Below are positions 36,458-48,335 of a DNA stretch of 64,000 nt, one piece after another. The notes beneath the pieces are model-generated. The model did no database searches. It was not told the origin of the DNA and saw only the letters and a list, made by a program, of their open reading frames with translations. Origin of the DNA: Populus alba (lineage: Eukaryota > Streptophyta > Magnoliopsida > Malpighiales > Salicaceae); NCBI RefSeq assembly GCF_005239225.2, contig NC_133284.1, positions 587,770 to 651,769 on the forward strand. Reading direction: 5' to 3'. The position numbers and the translations under genes are program-made. How positions within the stretch are numbered: the first letter of the stretch is position 1; each line of letters opens with the position of its first letter.

Positions 36458-36718
36458 TATCAGACTTTCATGATACGGATCCCGGGTTTGATGGGTTAAC
36501 CTGGTTTGACAAGTTAACCCGGATTTTTTTCTTTTTAATTAATTTTTTTTGTTTAGTTCAGTTTGTTGATGTTAAATTTCTTTCTATTCAATTATCAGAC
36601 TTTCATGACACGTATCCTGGCTTGACGAGTTAACTTGGTTTGATGGGTTAACCCAGTTAATGCTAGGTAAACCCGTTAATTTTTTTCTATTTAGTTATCA
36701 AACTTTCATGACGCAAAT
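36458..36718. repeat. Degenerate ~105-133 bp tandem repeat, left part
   Basis: Units begin TTATCAGACTTTCATGA at 36458 and 36591 and a variant at 36696. They contain GATGGGTTAACC and TTAACCCGG motifs. The third unit is split by the Tat/Ogre-like element and resumes at 47430, with a fourth unit near 47547. Confidence 0.75.
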
Positions 36719-38723
36719 TGTCGCACCCCAAAAAAAAAATCAGCGCGCGGCATCGGCTGGCGATGTTTTCTCTCATTGTTGTTGTTTGTTTGAATTTGAT
36801 TCGTTGGAGTCGCCACCTAGTAATTGATTTCGGGCTACTAGGAAACCGGATGTACTGGTCTTGTCAGAGATTCACGGGTAAGGGACTGGTTGTGGTTAGG
36901 GAAGGTATTAGCACCCCTAACGCACCTTACCTGAGGTAAGCTGCTTCGTGGTTTTGACGTGTTAAAGAAGTTTTAATAATTGTCTTTTCATCGGAAATTA
37001 GAAATATCACTTACGTATAAGTTAATAATTCTTAAACCGTGATCCAATCAAAAATATTAAATTCTTCTTTAATATCTGCAATTTTATCATTAAAAAAATA
37101 AAACACATAAAAACACAGACATTCACTTTCACTATTTTTATTTCTTTTCTTTTTTTTTCTTTTTTTTTTCTCTTTTTCTTTCTTTTCTTTTCTTTTACAT
37201 CCATATTTACAAAATACAAATACAAATTCAAATTCAAAATAAATAAATAAAAATTACATTAATTAATTTAAAAATTACAAAATAGTCCCTAGAACTCCAG
37301 AAATTGCAGGGAAGGACTTCTGCATCAGCTGGAACAGTGGCGGCGGCGTCTCCCCACGCGCCACCGTCACTGGCGGCGCGTGGGTTCACGCGCCGCCGCA
37401 AGAAAAACACAGCAACAGGGGGGGCTGGATCGACTTCTCCCCATCATCCTTTCGTCGCCGGCGGTGACCTGCAAAGCAAATCCCAAACCCAGCAAGCAGT
37501 TGATTTTAGTTTTTTGTTTTAGATCTGCTTTTAATTTTTTTTGTTTTCTCCGATCTGCTCCTTCTTCAGATCATCTTCTTTCCCGGTCAGTTCGTTAGGG
37601 TTCCGTCTTTCTTCTCCTCTGCTCCGGGTGCCAGATCGGGCGGCGCTGCAAAGGGGTCGCGGCTGTGGTTGCTGTTTCTGTCGTCCGTCCGGCGGTTGAA
37701 GCCACAGTGGAGATGGGCTTGCTGTCGATGTTCAGCGGAGGAACAGACCGATCGGGGTCTGTGGGCGTCGCTGTTGATGGCTGAGAGGAGCGCCGCCGAG
37801 ATGGAGAGTGGACTGTGAGGCTGAGAACGACTCTGCCCGTTCGCTGGTCGGTGGAGGTGAGGCTGTTCTGCTGGTGACTTGGGGGAAGACCGGCGTTGAT
37901 GGAGAGGCTTGAGGGAAAGGCTTAGAGTGAGGGGAGTCGGTTCTGTCAAAGTAAAAGGGGAGATCGGGGGAAAGCAGAGGAGGCTATTGATGGAGGACCG
38001 GCTGAGGAAAAGGGGTGAACGGCAGGTTTCAGAAGAAGAAAAAAAATCAAAACCGGGGAAAGGGGAAGAAGTTTCGGTGATGGTGTGGAAGGGGAGAGTG
38101 AGGCTGTTTTGTGAGGGTGAGGCTGGTTCGGTGGTGCTTCTTGTTGGGAGGAGGAGAAGGGGGTATGGCCGGGGAAGAAGAGCTTCAAACCGGCTCGGGG
38201 CTGCTGTTTTGGCCGGTTCAGGGAGAAGACAAAAAAACAAATTCAAAAGGTGGGGGGCTGGCTTGGGTGAGCGGCTGCGGGGAGAAAAAACACTTTTAGG
38301 TTTAGGGTTTTTTTTTTGTGTTGTCTCTCCCCCCAATCTCAAAATTGCCCCCCCTTTGCAAGTGTTAGAAACCAGTATTTATAGGCAAAAAATATTACCA
38401 AGTTTTCAACATTGGTCCCTTAACTTTCTTTTTTTTGTAAAAATTTGATTTTTCTTTGTTTTTTTTGTAATTTTTTTTTGAAAATGAGCAATATCAACGT
38501 CGACTCGATGCGGAAAATCAATGATTTTAAAAAACGACGCGTGAAAAGTTCGAACGCGTTTGAAAGACCCTTAAAAAATTAAATTCTTTTTTAGACGACG
38601 TTGAAAATGCTAAAATGACGAAAATATATTAAAAAACATATTTTTGATTTTCTTTGCTTTTCTCAATTTTTTTGGATTTTTTGAAAATATATCAAAACAT
38701 GGGTCAAAAATTGGGTAGCAACA
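36719..38723 (-). repeat. 3' LTR of minus Tat/Ogre-like element
   Basis: In sense orientation TGTTGCTACCC...GGTGCGACA. A TATAAATA on the minus strand lies at 38376-38383, followed by a GC-rich leader that gives long chance ORFs. A conserved block near 36790-36950 (minus: AGGTGGCGACTCC, GGGTGCTAATACCTTCC) is shared with the other two Tat/Ogre-like LTRs. Confidence 0.93.
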
Positions 38724-38816
38724 GATGCCCCCTCTTTACAATGCTTACGAAGCAAAACTCCTCAAAATTTTGCATAGTAAGCTTTGTAAAGAAAACAAAA
38801 GGAAAATGATTTCATT

Positions 38817-38960
38817 ATCTTGGGCGACTTGCCCACACACTCACACTGATCTATTTTCACGGGCGACCTGCCCACACATACTCACCCTAGTCTATTTTCA
38901 CGGGCGACCGACCCACACTCTCCCAATAGTCTATTTTCACGGGCGACCTGCCCACACATT
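38817..38960 (-). repeat. Tandem GGGCAGGTCGCCC hairpin units (4)
   Basis: On the + strand four units of GGGCGACCTGCCCACAC-type sequence (one variant GGGCGACCGACCCACAC). In sense (minus) three can form a GGGC/GCCC stem with an AGGTC loop. Spacing is about 39 bp. Confidence 0.85.
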
Positions 38961-38970
38961 GGGTTTACCT

Positions 38971-39286
38971 GAGATCCCATCTGGCGACCTCATTCTGGAG
39001 CTAAACTGTGTGTAACTCGGTTAACCTGAAATCCCATCTGGCGATTCCCTTTAACCAAAGCTACATGAGATCCCATCTGGCGACCTCATTCTGGAGCTAA
39101 ACTGTGTGTAACTCGGTTAACCTGAAATCCCATCTGGCGATTCCCTTTAACCAAAGCTACATGAGATCCCATCTGGCGACCTCATTCAATGGAACGAAAT
39201 ATGTGTAACTCGGTTAACCTGAAATCCCATCTGGCGATTCCCTTTAACCAAAGCTACATGAGATCCCATCTGGCGACCTCATTCTG
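38971..39286 (-). repeat. Tandem hairpin array, family 1, in minus element
   Basis: Alternating 21-bp hairpins on the minus strand: GAGGTC + GCCAGATGG + GATCTC and GGAATC + GCCAGATGG + GATTTC, with linkers containing GTTACACACAGTTTAG or TGTAGCTTTGGTTAAA. At least six hairpins are visible. The same constant loop occurs in the + element at 60503-61042. Confidence 0.9.
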
Positions 39287-39486
39287 GTCTCATTGTACGG
39301 GTGACGAACCCTAGTGCTAGTCTCATTGTACGGGTGACGAACCCTAGTGCTGGTCTCATTGTACGGGTGACGAACCCTATGTTGGTCTCATTGTACGGGT
39401 GACGAACCCTAGTGCTGGTCTCATTGTACGGGTGACGAACCCTAGTGCTGGTCTCATTGTACGGGTGACGAACCCTATGTTGAAAA
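39287..39486 (-). repeat. 33-bp tandem repeat, 6 units
   Basis: The + strand GGTCTCATTGTACGGGTGACG + AACCCTAGTGCT repeats at 39287, 39320, 39353, 39384, 39417 and 39450. In sense it contains GGGTTCGTCACCC, a 4-bp stem with a 5-base loop. Confidence 0.9.
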
Positions 39487-39499
39487 GAATATGAAAAGG

Positions 39500-39960
39500 T
39501 GGTCTCATTGTGATGGGCGACCTACCCAAATAGAAAAATGTGATGTGCGGTCTCATTATAATGGGTGACCTACCCAAATGGAAAAAATATGATGAAGTGT
39601 GGTCTCATTACAATGGGTGACCTACCCAGATGGAAAAAAATATGATGAAGTGCGGTCTCATTGTCATGGGTGACCTACCCGAAAATGGAAAAAAATATGA
39701 AGTGGGGTCTCATTATAAATGGGTGACCTACCAGATGGAAAAAATATGATGAACGGTCTCGTTGTGATGGGCAAACCTACCCAAATAGAAAGAATATGAA
39801 GTGCGGTCTCATTGTAATGGGTGACCTACCCAAAAATGGAAAAAATATGAAATGTGGTCTCATTGTAATGGGTGACCAACCCGGATGGAAAAAATATGAT
39901 GAACGGTCTCGTTATGATGGGCGACCTACCCAGATGGAAAAAATATGATATGACAAGTGT
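39500..39960 (-). repeat. About 50-bp tandem repeat, ~9 units
   Basis: Units have GGTCTCATTGTAATGGG, then TGACCTACCCA, then an A-rich spacer with ATATGATGAA. In sense this is TGGGTAGGTCACCCA followed by TTACAATGAGACC, the same module as the array at 61096-61595 in the + element. Confidence 0.9.
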
Positions 39961-42560
39961 GAAAAATAGGACTTACCTGGCGAAGTCCTGAGGGATGATA
40001 GAAGAAGGGCTGGAAAACTTTGGTGCTTCCTGATAAGTCCCGATCATAGGATTTGAAAACTCGGTGTTTCCTGACTGCGAGGGTTGAAAACTCGAGGCTT
40101 TCCCGATTGCAAGGTTGATCTTGTCATTTCTTTTGGGATTTTTCCTAATGTTAGGGTTCATCCCATTGTCCTTTTATTCCATGATCGAAACCGATTCTTT
40201 ATTATCATCACCACCATGCTTCTTTCTTTTTCCAATATCTTGCTGGACCTCCTTAAGGATTTTCCTGTAACAATTCAAAAATATATGCAAATTTTTTTTT
40301 TGTTTTTTTTTTTTTTGTTTTTGTTTTGTTTTTTTTTTTTTTTTTTTAGGTTAGATGACATGCATGCATCCTTACCTGTTTTGAAATATAGGTCCCCCCC
40401 TCTTTGATGCTCCATCGTCATAGGGTGCCTTTGTTTTCATTCCAAAGCTTTCCTTGCTCTTTCGATGCATTGACTCATTCATGTGCAAGCCATCCACTCA
40501 GCTGTAAATGTAGTGCCCAACCTGGGCTGTCTTCGACAATTACTGCTTGCATCGTTCATCAAGCTTGACCCTGCCCCCAAGTGTGGTACTGCTTGATTCA
40601 TCATGAAGGGATTTTCTCCTGGCTTCTTCTGATAATTATCCTCTGATTGATTGTGTGCATCATGCCAATACCCATCACAATTGTTAATCAGTCATGAACT
40701 TGCCTCTATTTGAAACAGTACTCTTTAAGTACATGTTATCATCAGCCTTCTTGGAACTCATTTCAGTCATCCAATCATGCATCTTATAGCTTGCAGTACA
40801 AAGGCTCATGGTTGTATGCTCAGTGCTCTTCTCATAGACTCCTTTCAAACTCTTCTAAATCAGAATGTGAAAAGAAAATGCCCTCGGCCTCATCAATGAT
40901 GCTACTTCTATCACCCATACTCATGCGGTGAAGTGCTCATCTAGCTTCAAAACAAATTGTCCCACACAGTCAGTCTTCGGGGTGGGTGCCTTTCTGACAT
41001 TCATTCAATGCAGTTGTGTGGTAATGTCTGTCGATAACCATGTTTCAAAGGATGACAATATATAAGATTGTCCTTCAAGTGCATCATTGTTCCACAGTCA
41101 GTCTTTGGTGGTGTGCATATGTTCGATGTTCATTCAAAATGCACTCACCCGATAACATCTGTCAGGAGTCATAGCCATGTTTCAGAGGGTGACCCAAGAT
41201 GGAGATATGAAAATATCCTTCAAGTGCAGCGTTGCTCATCAATTGCTGCTGAAGTTCACTGAATCATGGATTGTCTTTGTGAGCAACATTGCCCCAGCAA
41301 TGATATGAATGCTCGTTCATCAGTTTATACTCAATGATGTTTCCTTTGTCATTGTCAGATGATAATCATAACTTTCCGGGACTTTGATGACTCATCATCT
41401 GATTCTTTCTTTTGCCCCAGCCTGATCTGGATACTGTTTGTTTCCCTTCTTAAGGTCCACTGTATTGCCCCCAGCTGCTCAACTTTTCAAGGAGTGTCGA
41501 GGACTTCAATGTCATTTTCTATCAACGATTTTGCATACTCAATCAATGTTCTTCTGTGTTTTGATAATCTTCCTTGTTCTGGAATCAACTCTCATATTTC
41601 AAAAATCATGTCTATTCAAAGTCTAGTTTGTTGAAATGAAATCAGAGATGTCCTTTTTTTGGAAATCTTTTGAAAATCAAGCTTTTTGATCAAAGACCCA
41701 ACACACGTTATTCGAAATACACAGTCCTTTGATTGTCTTGTATTTTGAAAACAGAAATCGACCCGTTGTAGGATTAAAATGGCTTTTTCCATGGTTCTTT
41801 GTATCAATTTGAATCCTTGATATTGGGTATATCATTTGATGGTCTGTGATGAGGTGACATTTTTATGAATTTCAAAAACAAGATGCTCAGGCTTTATTAA
41901 GAAAAGTTGTTTCTTTTCTTAGCATTTATTTTATCAGCATGCATAATAACTAGTAGCTTAATTTATGAAGTCACGACTCTTATAGAAAAAACTCTTCAAG
42001 TTTTGAGAGCGCCATTTATCGGTTCAAATTTTCTTGCTTGATTAAAAAGGGCTTTTAAAAGCACGTAATGCAGGCTATGGTTCATGGTTATGAAAGAAAG
42101 GCATTTCACAGGCTCAAATGGTGTTTGAGGGTTTCAAAGACCTAGGATCAACATCAATTATCCATCAACTCGTTTTCTATTGTTGTCTTTGTAGAGAAAA
42201 CGACATAGAACCTTGTTAACCTCAAAGATCAGACTTCTATTAACATAAGTCATAATGCAAATCCACCTTTCCTTGATGAATAACCAACCTTAATCACCTG
42301 ATAAACATCAGAGACTTTATAATGGACACCAAAAGTCACGTTTACACCTTAGTTTTTTTTCTCGGTATTGACTTTTGTTGTGCCTTTCCTTGATTGAAAT
42401 TTCTTTTGCTCTTCATAGACTTGATAGGCGTTCTCCTTCCTTTATCTTTGACTTGTATTTAAGTGAGGGCAACTTCAACTTCTTCTTCTTCTTTTTTTTC
42501 ATCATAGCCTTCCTTAAAAATTTCTCATATGCCCCTAGTCTATGTGTTTTCTTTTAGCTC
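39961..42560 (-). other. Interior of minus Tat/Ogre-like element, no recognised gene
   Basis: Several T-rich stretches (poly-T near 40291-40347) and repeated TGCCCCCAG/GGGGGCAA motifs are present. In the related element such motifs flank the end of gag. I see no domain and no ORF longer than about 110 codons that looks real. Confidence 0.5.
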
Positions 42561-45400
42561 TCTCTCTCAATCATTGGACCTTTGTTCTAAGCCTTCCCCT
42601 TTATCCATTAATTATATCAATGTCTCCAAAATATCTCTCATTTGCCCCCAGTATGGGGTGTGATCCTAGTCAGGGTTTCTTTTTTTGAAAGAAAATATTT
42701 TACCAGGCTCAAAATGGGACTGCAAGGGATATAATCTTTAGAAAGTGAAGGGATATCAAAGATGGCCTTTTCTCATTTCAAGCAAGGTTGGTTAAAACCG
42801 ATAAATTTTGACCTCATCCAGTGTAATGATTGGGACTTGTAAGAATCATGATTCACGAGTCCATAACTACCGAATCCACTACATGTCATTATGCATACTG
42901 TTAAAACTTAGCTATATGATGTGTGGTTCAGTTTCAGGAGGTATGAGTTCAAAATTGTTTGGTCACCTCATGTCATTTTCAAGCATAGAGTCATTTCTGT
43001 AATCAAAACACTTTTAATCTTCCGGATTGATTAACCTTTATTGCATGTTGGAGTTTGATCAAAATATTTTGTCATAATAAAATGTTAAACATCTGTTGAT
43101 TTCAAAACAACAAAGAGACAAAAGCAAGGCATGTTTCGTTGAAGGATGAGATGTGATCCCAAAACAAAAATGCAGAATTCCATAACAATATGATTGATTG
43201 TTCATCACCATTCTCGAATCAGCTTTTCTAGCAATATCTGTGTTTAGCAAAGCATTTTCGATCACATGTGATCCTGAGTTGTTCGGGGAACAATATAGAC
43301 AGTGACACCCTTCTTCAACGACTCCACCTGTCTCTTGCTCACCAACTTTCAGACTCCATTCTTGCAATTCTTGAAACTGTTCACTTGAAATGGTTGAGGA
43401 CCCCACCATGACATCACATCTCTTATCTGGATTATACCACTGAGAAATTGGTGGTTGCATGGGAATTTGTCGGAGTCAAGCAAAATTCTGGAATCTTGCG
43501 GATGCTGGTCGACAACTTAAACGGCAGAGGAATGTCCCATCTTGGCAAAGATATTTGGGCAATTGATGCTGCCGTGAGACCTGGCTATACCACATAATTA
43601 AGGGTTCACACCGTCAAAGTCATCTCCATGATTTACCTCTCCTCATTGTTCTAGAATCCATGACAGATCCTTCAATCTTTCTCTCTTCATAGCTTGTTCA
43701 ATTCTTGGGCAAATCCTCATAACATTATTTCAATCTTCCAATGTTGCTAGGGTTGGTTGAGGATTGTTAGAAAACTTTCTAACAGCTTGGTAATCTTGGC
43801 AGCGCCCAGAAACTTGTAGTATCGCCACTACCGACGTGTGGAATCACACATTGTCTCTATTGGAAGAGCACCTGATGAATCCAAAACTTCTTTGTCCCCT
43901 CTTCGATTTCTCACTGACAGTGCAGCAAACAAACACCTATAGAGGAAGTCCTGCTCTGTTGAAGTTTCAGTATTCTTCATGTTTTTCAGTCTAGGCATGT
44001 CTCTTTTCTCTACTTTTGCCTTTTAATACTGACATTGTTGGAGGAACATCATAGATGACCTGAAACTACTGTATTCCTTCTTGGATTTCCCACTTGCGGA
44101 TCCACAAACAGATTCCTACCGAAAGAGCTCTGCTACGTTGAAGTTTGATGCCTGCTCATATTTTTCAAACCAAGTCTGGCTCTCCAACCTGCTATAGTTT
44201 CTTCGTACTGAAACTGAGGAGAGAAATATTTGTAGTATATGCAATTAGTAAATCCCCTCTTGCATTTCTCATTGGCAGATCCACCAAATAAATCTCTACA
44301 GAGAGCTCTACCGCGTAGAAGTTCAGCGTCTGATCATGGTTTTTTGGACCAACATCTTGTGCTGGAATTGAGCTCATAATTGGGGTAACTTCAAAGCAGA
44401 CTAATGCACATGTACATGAGGCTAGTAGTTGTTTGGTTCCATTAGATGATGTGGAGGCGATGAATATTTAACAGTGCAACTAGACAAGAACCAGAGTTGT
44501 CATTAGTTGATGACTAAAGACATTGTTGATGTTGTTCATGACTGAAAATGAGAGGTACATCTTCAATTGGATGTGAACAAACAGTGTTCCCACAGAAGAC
44601 TGTGCAGACATTCTCTTTCCATTTGATGCTCAACACTTGTTCGAGCAGATCTGAGTCTAGTTGTTTCACCTTTGATGCTCTCAACCTTAATCTGATAATG
44701 AGCCTCTATCTGACACCTTTCTTCACCTCCGTCATTTTTCTCCAATCACGTGTAGCACAACTTGCGTGGGGGACCTACCTTTCAGCCCGGTACATGCATA
44801 ATAAATGTATGAACATGTAATCTATATGATGAACTCACCTTTCGAGAGGTGACAATATGGTCGTAACTCTTGTATGATGGACAAGAATCGTGATTTTTGC
44901 CCAAACTCTACAATGAAAATTTTCGGAGCAACGGCCAATGTGTCACCCATAAGTCTTGAGTTCAAGATGCTTCAAGAAAGGTTTGCCCTTATGCAAATAA
45001 CAATAGCACATACAACCTAAGGACAGGTTCTATTCATTATGTGAACAGGGGTAGGTTTTCTATCTGGTCTCAAAAGGGTCTCATATCTGCCCAGTGACGT
45101 TCTTCGTAAAGACAGTATGGGGGCGTTGCAAGGAATGGTTAAGGCACGTATACCCACCATTACCAAGCAGGCACTCAGATATGAGTTAGGTGTTTCACGC
45201 ATCTGAACCCTGACCAATAGTCTTAGGGCAGATCGCTAGTTCCCCACCTAACCTAGAAGCTTGTGTGTGCTTTCAAAAATAAATACAGGTGATGCATGAG
45301 ACAATTATATAAAATGCATGGAAATAAATATTAACAAAAAAGATAAAAATGCTAAAACTTAAACACATCAAATGTACAAAGCTTAGTCCAATAATGTCAG
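42561..45400 (-). other. Interior of minus Tat/Ogre-like element: leader and unknown insert
   Basis: The leader part, about 44880-45400, is shared with the + element (CGCATCTGAACCCTGACC, GGGGGCGTTGCAAGGAATGG). From 44880 down to about 42700 the sequence is unrelated to the gag of that element. It includes a three-fold ~178-bp repeat at 43896-44360. Minus-strand ORFs of 133 codons (43059-43460) and 61 codons show no motif I recognise. Confidence 0.55.
43896..44360. repeat. About 178-bp repeat, 3 degenerate units
   Basis: Units carry a form of TTTCTCACTGACAGTGCAGC / TTTCCCACTTGCGGATCCAC / TTTCTCATTGGCAGATCCAC, then AGAGCTCT, then GTTGAAGTT or GTAGAAGTT. Spacing is about 175-180 bp. Origin unknown. 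Confidence 0.65.
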
Positions 45401-45412
45401 AAACAGTACCTT

Positions 45413-45429
45413 CCCCAGTGGAGTCGCCA
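45413..45429 (-). promoter_or_regulatory. PBS of minus Tat/Ogre-like element
   Basis: Minus-strand TGGCGACTCCACTGGGG, three bases from the LTR end. The + element has TGGCGACTCCACTAGGG in the same place. This fits the tRNA-Arg-type PBS described for Ogre elements; the exact tRNA is not verified here. Confidence 0.8.
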
Positions 45430-45432
45430 TTC

Positions 45433-47429
45433 TGTCGCACCCCAAAAAAAAATCAGCGCGCGGCATCGGCTGGCGATTTTTTCTCTCATTGTTGTTGTTT
45501 GTTTGAATTTGATTCGTTGGAGTCGCCACCTAGTAATTGATTTCGGGCTACTAGGAAACCGGATGTACTGGTCTTGTCAGAGATTCACGGGTAAGGGACT
45601 GGTTGTGGTTAGGGAAGGTATTAGCACCCCTAACGCACCTTACCTGAGGTAAGCTGCTTCGTGGTTTTGACGTGTTAAAGAAGTTTTAATAATTGTCTTT
45701 TCATCGGAAATTAGAAATATCACTTACGTATAAGTTAATAATTCTTAACCGTGATCCAATCAAAATATTAAATTCTTCTTTAATATCTGCAATTTTATCA
45801 TTAAAAAAATAAAACACATAAAAACACAGACATTCACTTTCACTATTTTTATTTCTTTTCTTTTTTTTTCTTTTTTTTTTCTCTTTTCTTTTCTTTTCTT
45901 TTCTTTTACATCCATATTTACAAAATACAAATACAAATTCAAATTCAAAATAAATAAATAAAAATTACATTAATTAATTTAAAAATTACAAAATAGTCCC
46001 TAGAACTCCAGAAATTGCAGGGAAGGACTTCTGCATCAGCTGGAACAGTGGCGGCGCGTCTCCCCACGCGCCACCGTCACTGGCGGCGCGTGGGTTCACG
46101 CGCCGCCGCAAGAAAAACACAGCAACAGGGGGGGCTGGATCGACTTCTCCCCATCATCCTTTCGTCGCCGGCGGTGACCTGCAAAGCAAATCCCAAACCC
46201 AGCAAGCAGTTGATTTTAGTTTTTTGTTTTAGATCTGCTTTTAATTTTTTTTGTTTTCTCCGATCTGCTCCTTCTTCAGATCATCTTCTTCCCGGGTCAG
46301 TTCGTTAGGGGTTCCGTCTTCTTCTCCTCTGCTCCGGGTGCCAGATCGGGCGGCGCTGCAAAGGGGTCGCGGCTGTGGTTGCTGTTTCTGTCGTCCGTCC
46401 GGCGGTTGAAGCCACAGTGGAGATGGGCTTGCTGTCGATGTTCAGGCGGAGGAACAGACCGATCGGGGTCTGTGGGCGTCGCTGTTGATGGCTGAGAGGA
46501 GCGCCGCCGAGATGGAGAGTGGACTGTGAGGCTGAGAACGACTCTGCCCGTTCGCTGGTCGGTGGAGGTGAGGCTGTTCTGCTGGGTGACTTGGGGGAAG
46601 ACCGGCGTTGATGGAGAGGCTTGAGGGAAAGGCTTAGAGTGAGGGGAGTCGGTTCTGTCAAAGTAAAGGGGAGATCGGGGGAAAGCAGAGGAGGCTATTG
46701 ATGGAGGACCGGCTGAGGAAAAGGGGTTGAACGGCAGGTTTCAGAAGAAGAAAAAAATCAAAACCGGGGAAAGGGGAAGAAGTTTCGGTGATGGTGTGGA
46801 AGGGAGAGTGAGGGCTGTTTTGTGAGGGTGAGGCTGGTTCGGTGGTGCTTCTTGTTGGGAGGAGGAGAAGGGGGTATGGCCGGGGAAGAAGAGCTTCAAA
46901 CCGGCTCGGGGCTGCTGTTTTGGCCGGTTCAGGGAGAAGACAAAAAAACAAATTCAAAAGGTGGGGGGCTGGCTTGGGTGAGCGGCTGCGGGGAGAAAAA
47001 ACACTTTTAGGTTTAGGGTTTTTTGTTTTGTGTTGTCTCTCCCCCCAATCTCAAAATTGCCCCCCCTTTGCAAGTGTTAGAAACCAGTATTTATAGGCAA
47101 AAAATATTACCAAGTTTTCAACATTGGTCCCTTAACTTTCTTTTTTTTGTAAAATTTGATTTTTCTTGTTTTTTTTGTAATTTTTTTGAAAATGAGCAAT
47201 ATCAACGTCGACTCGATGCGGAAAATCAATGATTTTAAAAACGACGCGTGAAAAGTCGAACGCGTTTGAAAGACCCTTAAAAAATTAAATTCTTTTTTAG
47301 ACGACGTTGAAAATGCTAAAATGACGAAAATATATTAAAAAACATATTTTTGATTTTCTTTGCTTTTCTCAATTTTTTTGGATTTTTTGAAAATATATCA
47401 AAACATGGGTCAAAAATTGGGTAGCAACA
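45433..47429 (-). repeat. 5' LTR of minus Tat/Ogre-like element
   Basis: 1997 bp, nearly identical to 36719-38723 with scattered single-base and homopolymer differences. Minus-strand TATAAATA at 47088-47095. Ends in the CAAAT target duplication. Confidence 0.93.
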
Positions 47430-48097
47430 CAAATTTCAGGTTTGACGGGTTAACCTAGTTAATTCAGATTTTTTTTCTTTTTCTTCATTATTTTTTTTTT
47501 CTTTCTGTTGGTTTTTTTTCTTTGTTTTTTTAATTAATCTATTTAATTATCATACTTTTATGACATGACCTTGCAGCCAGACCTACATCCAAGGCTATTG
47601 GATCTGATATTGTAGCCACATCCACTTAAACTTGGATTATGTAAGTTTAATGTTATTATTAATATTATAAATATTACTTTTAGGTTAGGTGTTGCAGTCA
47701 AACCTAAGATTCTTGGGTATAACTTTACAGAAAGACCTAATACTTTTAAATTTTAATTTTTTATATATATTTTTTTATGCAAAAAATATGACCTGCGGCA
47801 TCGCACGAGTCATGTAACTAGTAACTCTAGATAGCGTTGTTATTTTTCTTATTGTCTACTTTCGTTGATTTTTTTTAAGGGTGGGAAGATGTCGTACCTC
47901 GAGGAAGCTCAATTTGTGACTGATTGTATCCTGAATTAATTAAACCTAAGTAGACCATATTAATGTGAAGTTACATCCTTAAGTTATGTGAAAGTATAGT
48001 ATTTAGGTTCGGTTAAGTCTACTGATATTCCTGACCATTAATAAATATAAGTGTAGTTATTGATCAGAATAAAGATAGATTTTTTTTTAATATCCAT
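47430..48097. other. Target repeat continuation and spacer
   Basis: Resumes the TTTGACGGGTTAACC repeat cut by the element, followed by T-rich DNA and CCTTGCAGCCAGACC / GTTGCAGTCAAACC phrases. No gene seen. Confidence 0.55.
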
Positions 48098-48335
48098 TAA
48101 CAGGAGGAACATGAATCCAGTAATCGATCGTCGACTCCTCATACGTAAAGTCCACCAACATCATCTTGGTGGAGGGTTGTCCGAGTGACGACCAATTCCT
48201 GCTGTTTGCTCAGGGTTTGGACAAATCGGATAGTAGTTAAGGTTAATCCTTTCAGACTCCATTAAGAGGGATTCTTTTGTTTCATCAAATTTCAGTCTCG
48301 TTCAGATTCTTCATCAGCACATCTATAATGCCTTA

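Larger units (their letters stand above)
36719..47429 (-). mobile_element. Tat/Ogre-like LTR retrotransposon, non-autonomous, minus orientation
   Basis: 10.7 kb with two LTRs of 2005 and 1997 bp and a perfect CAAAT target duplication (36714-36718, 47430-47434). The LTRs are almost identical, so the insertion is recent. The PBS sits next to the right LTR, so sense is minus. The leader (near 45250-45000) matches 57690-57850 of the + element, and the GATCACACCCCATACTGGGG block near 42640 matches about 59990 there. The region where gag lies in the relative holds non-coding sequence. Tandem arrays fill 38817-39960. No gag, protease, RT, RNase H or integrase motif was recognised. Confidence 0.92.

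Noticed and set aside
37587..38448. 251-codon minus ORF and overlapping + ORFs
   Set aside because: Pro/Ser-rich translation of the LTR leader. The second LTR (46305-47010) carries frameshifts in it, so it is not a conserved protein.
39287..39960. CRISPR-like look of regular repeats
   Set aside because: Units are contiguous variants of one module with no unique spacers, in a plant retrotransposon.
36719..47429. Coding Ogre ORF1 or pol in the minus element
   Set aside because: I looked for protease, RT (YxDD-type), RNase H and integrase motifs on the minus strand and found none.
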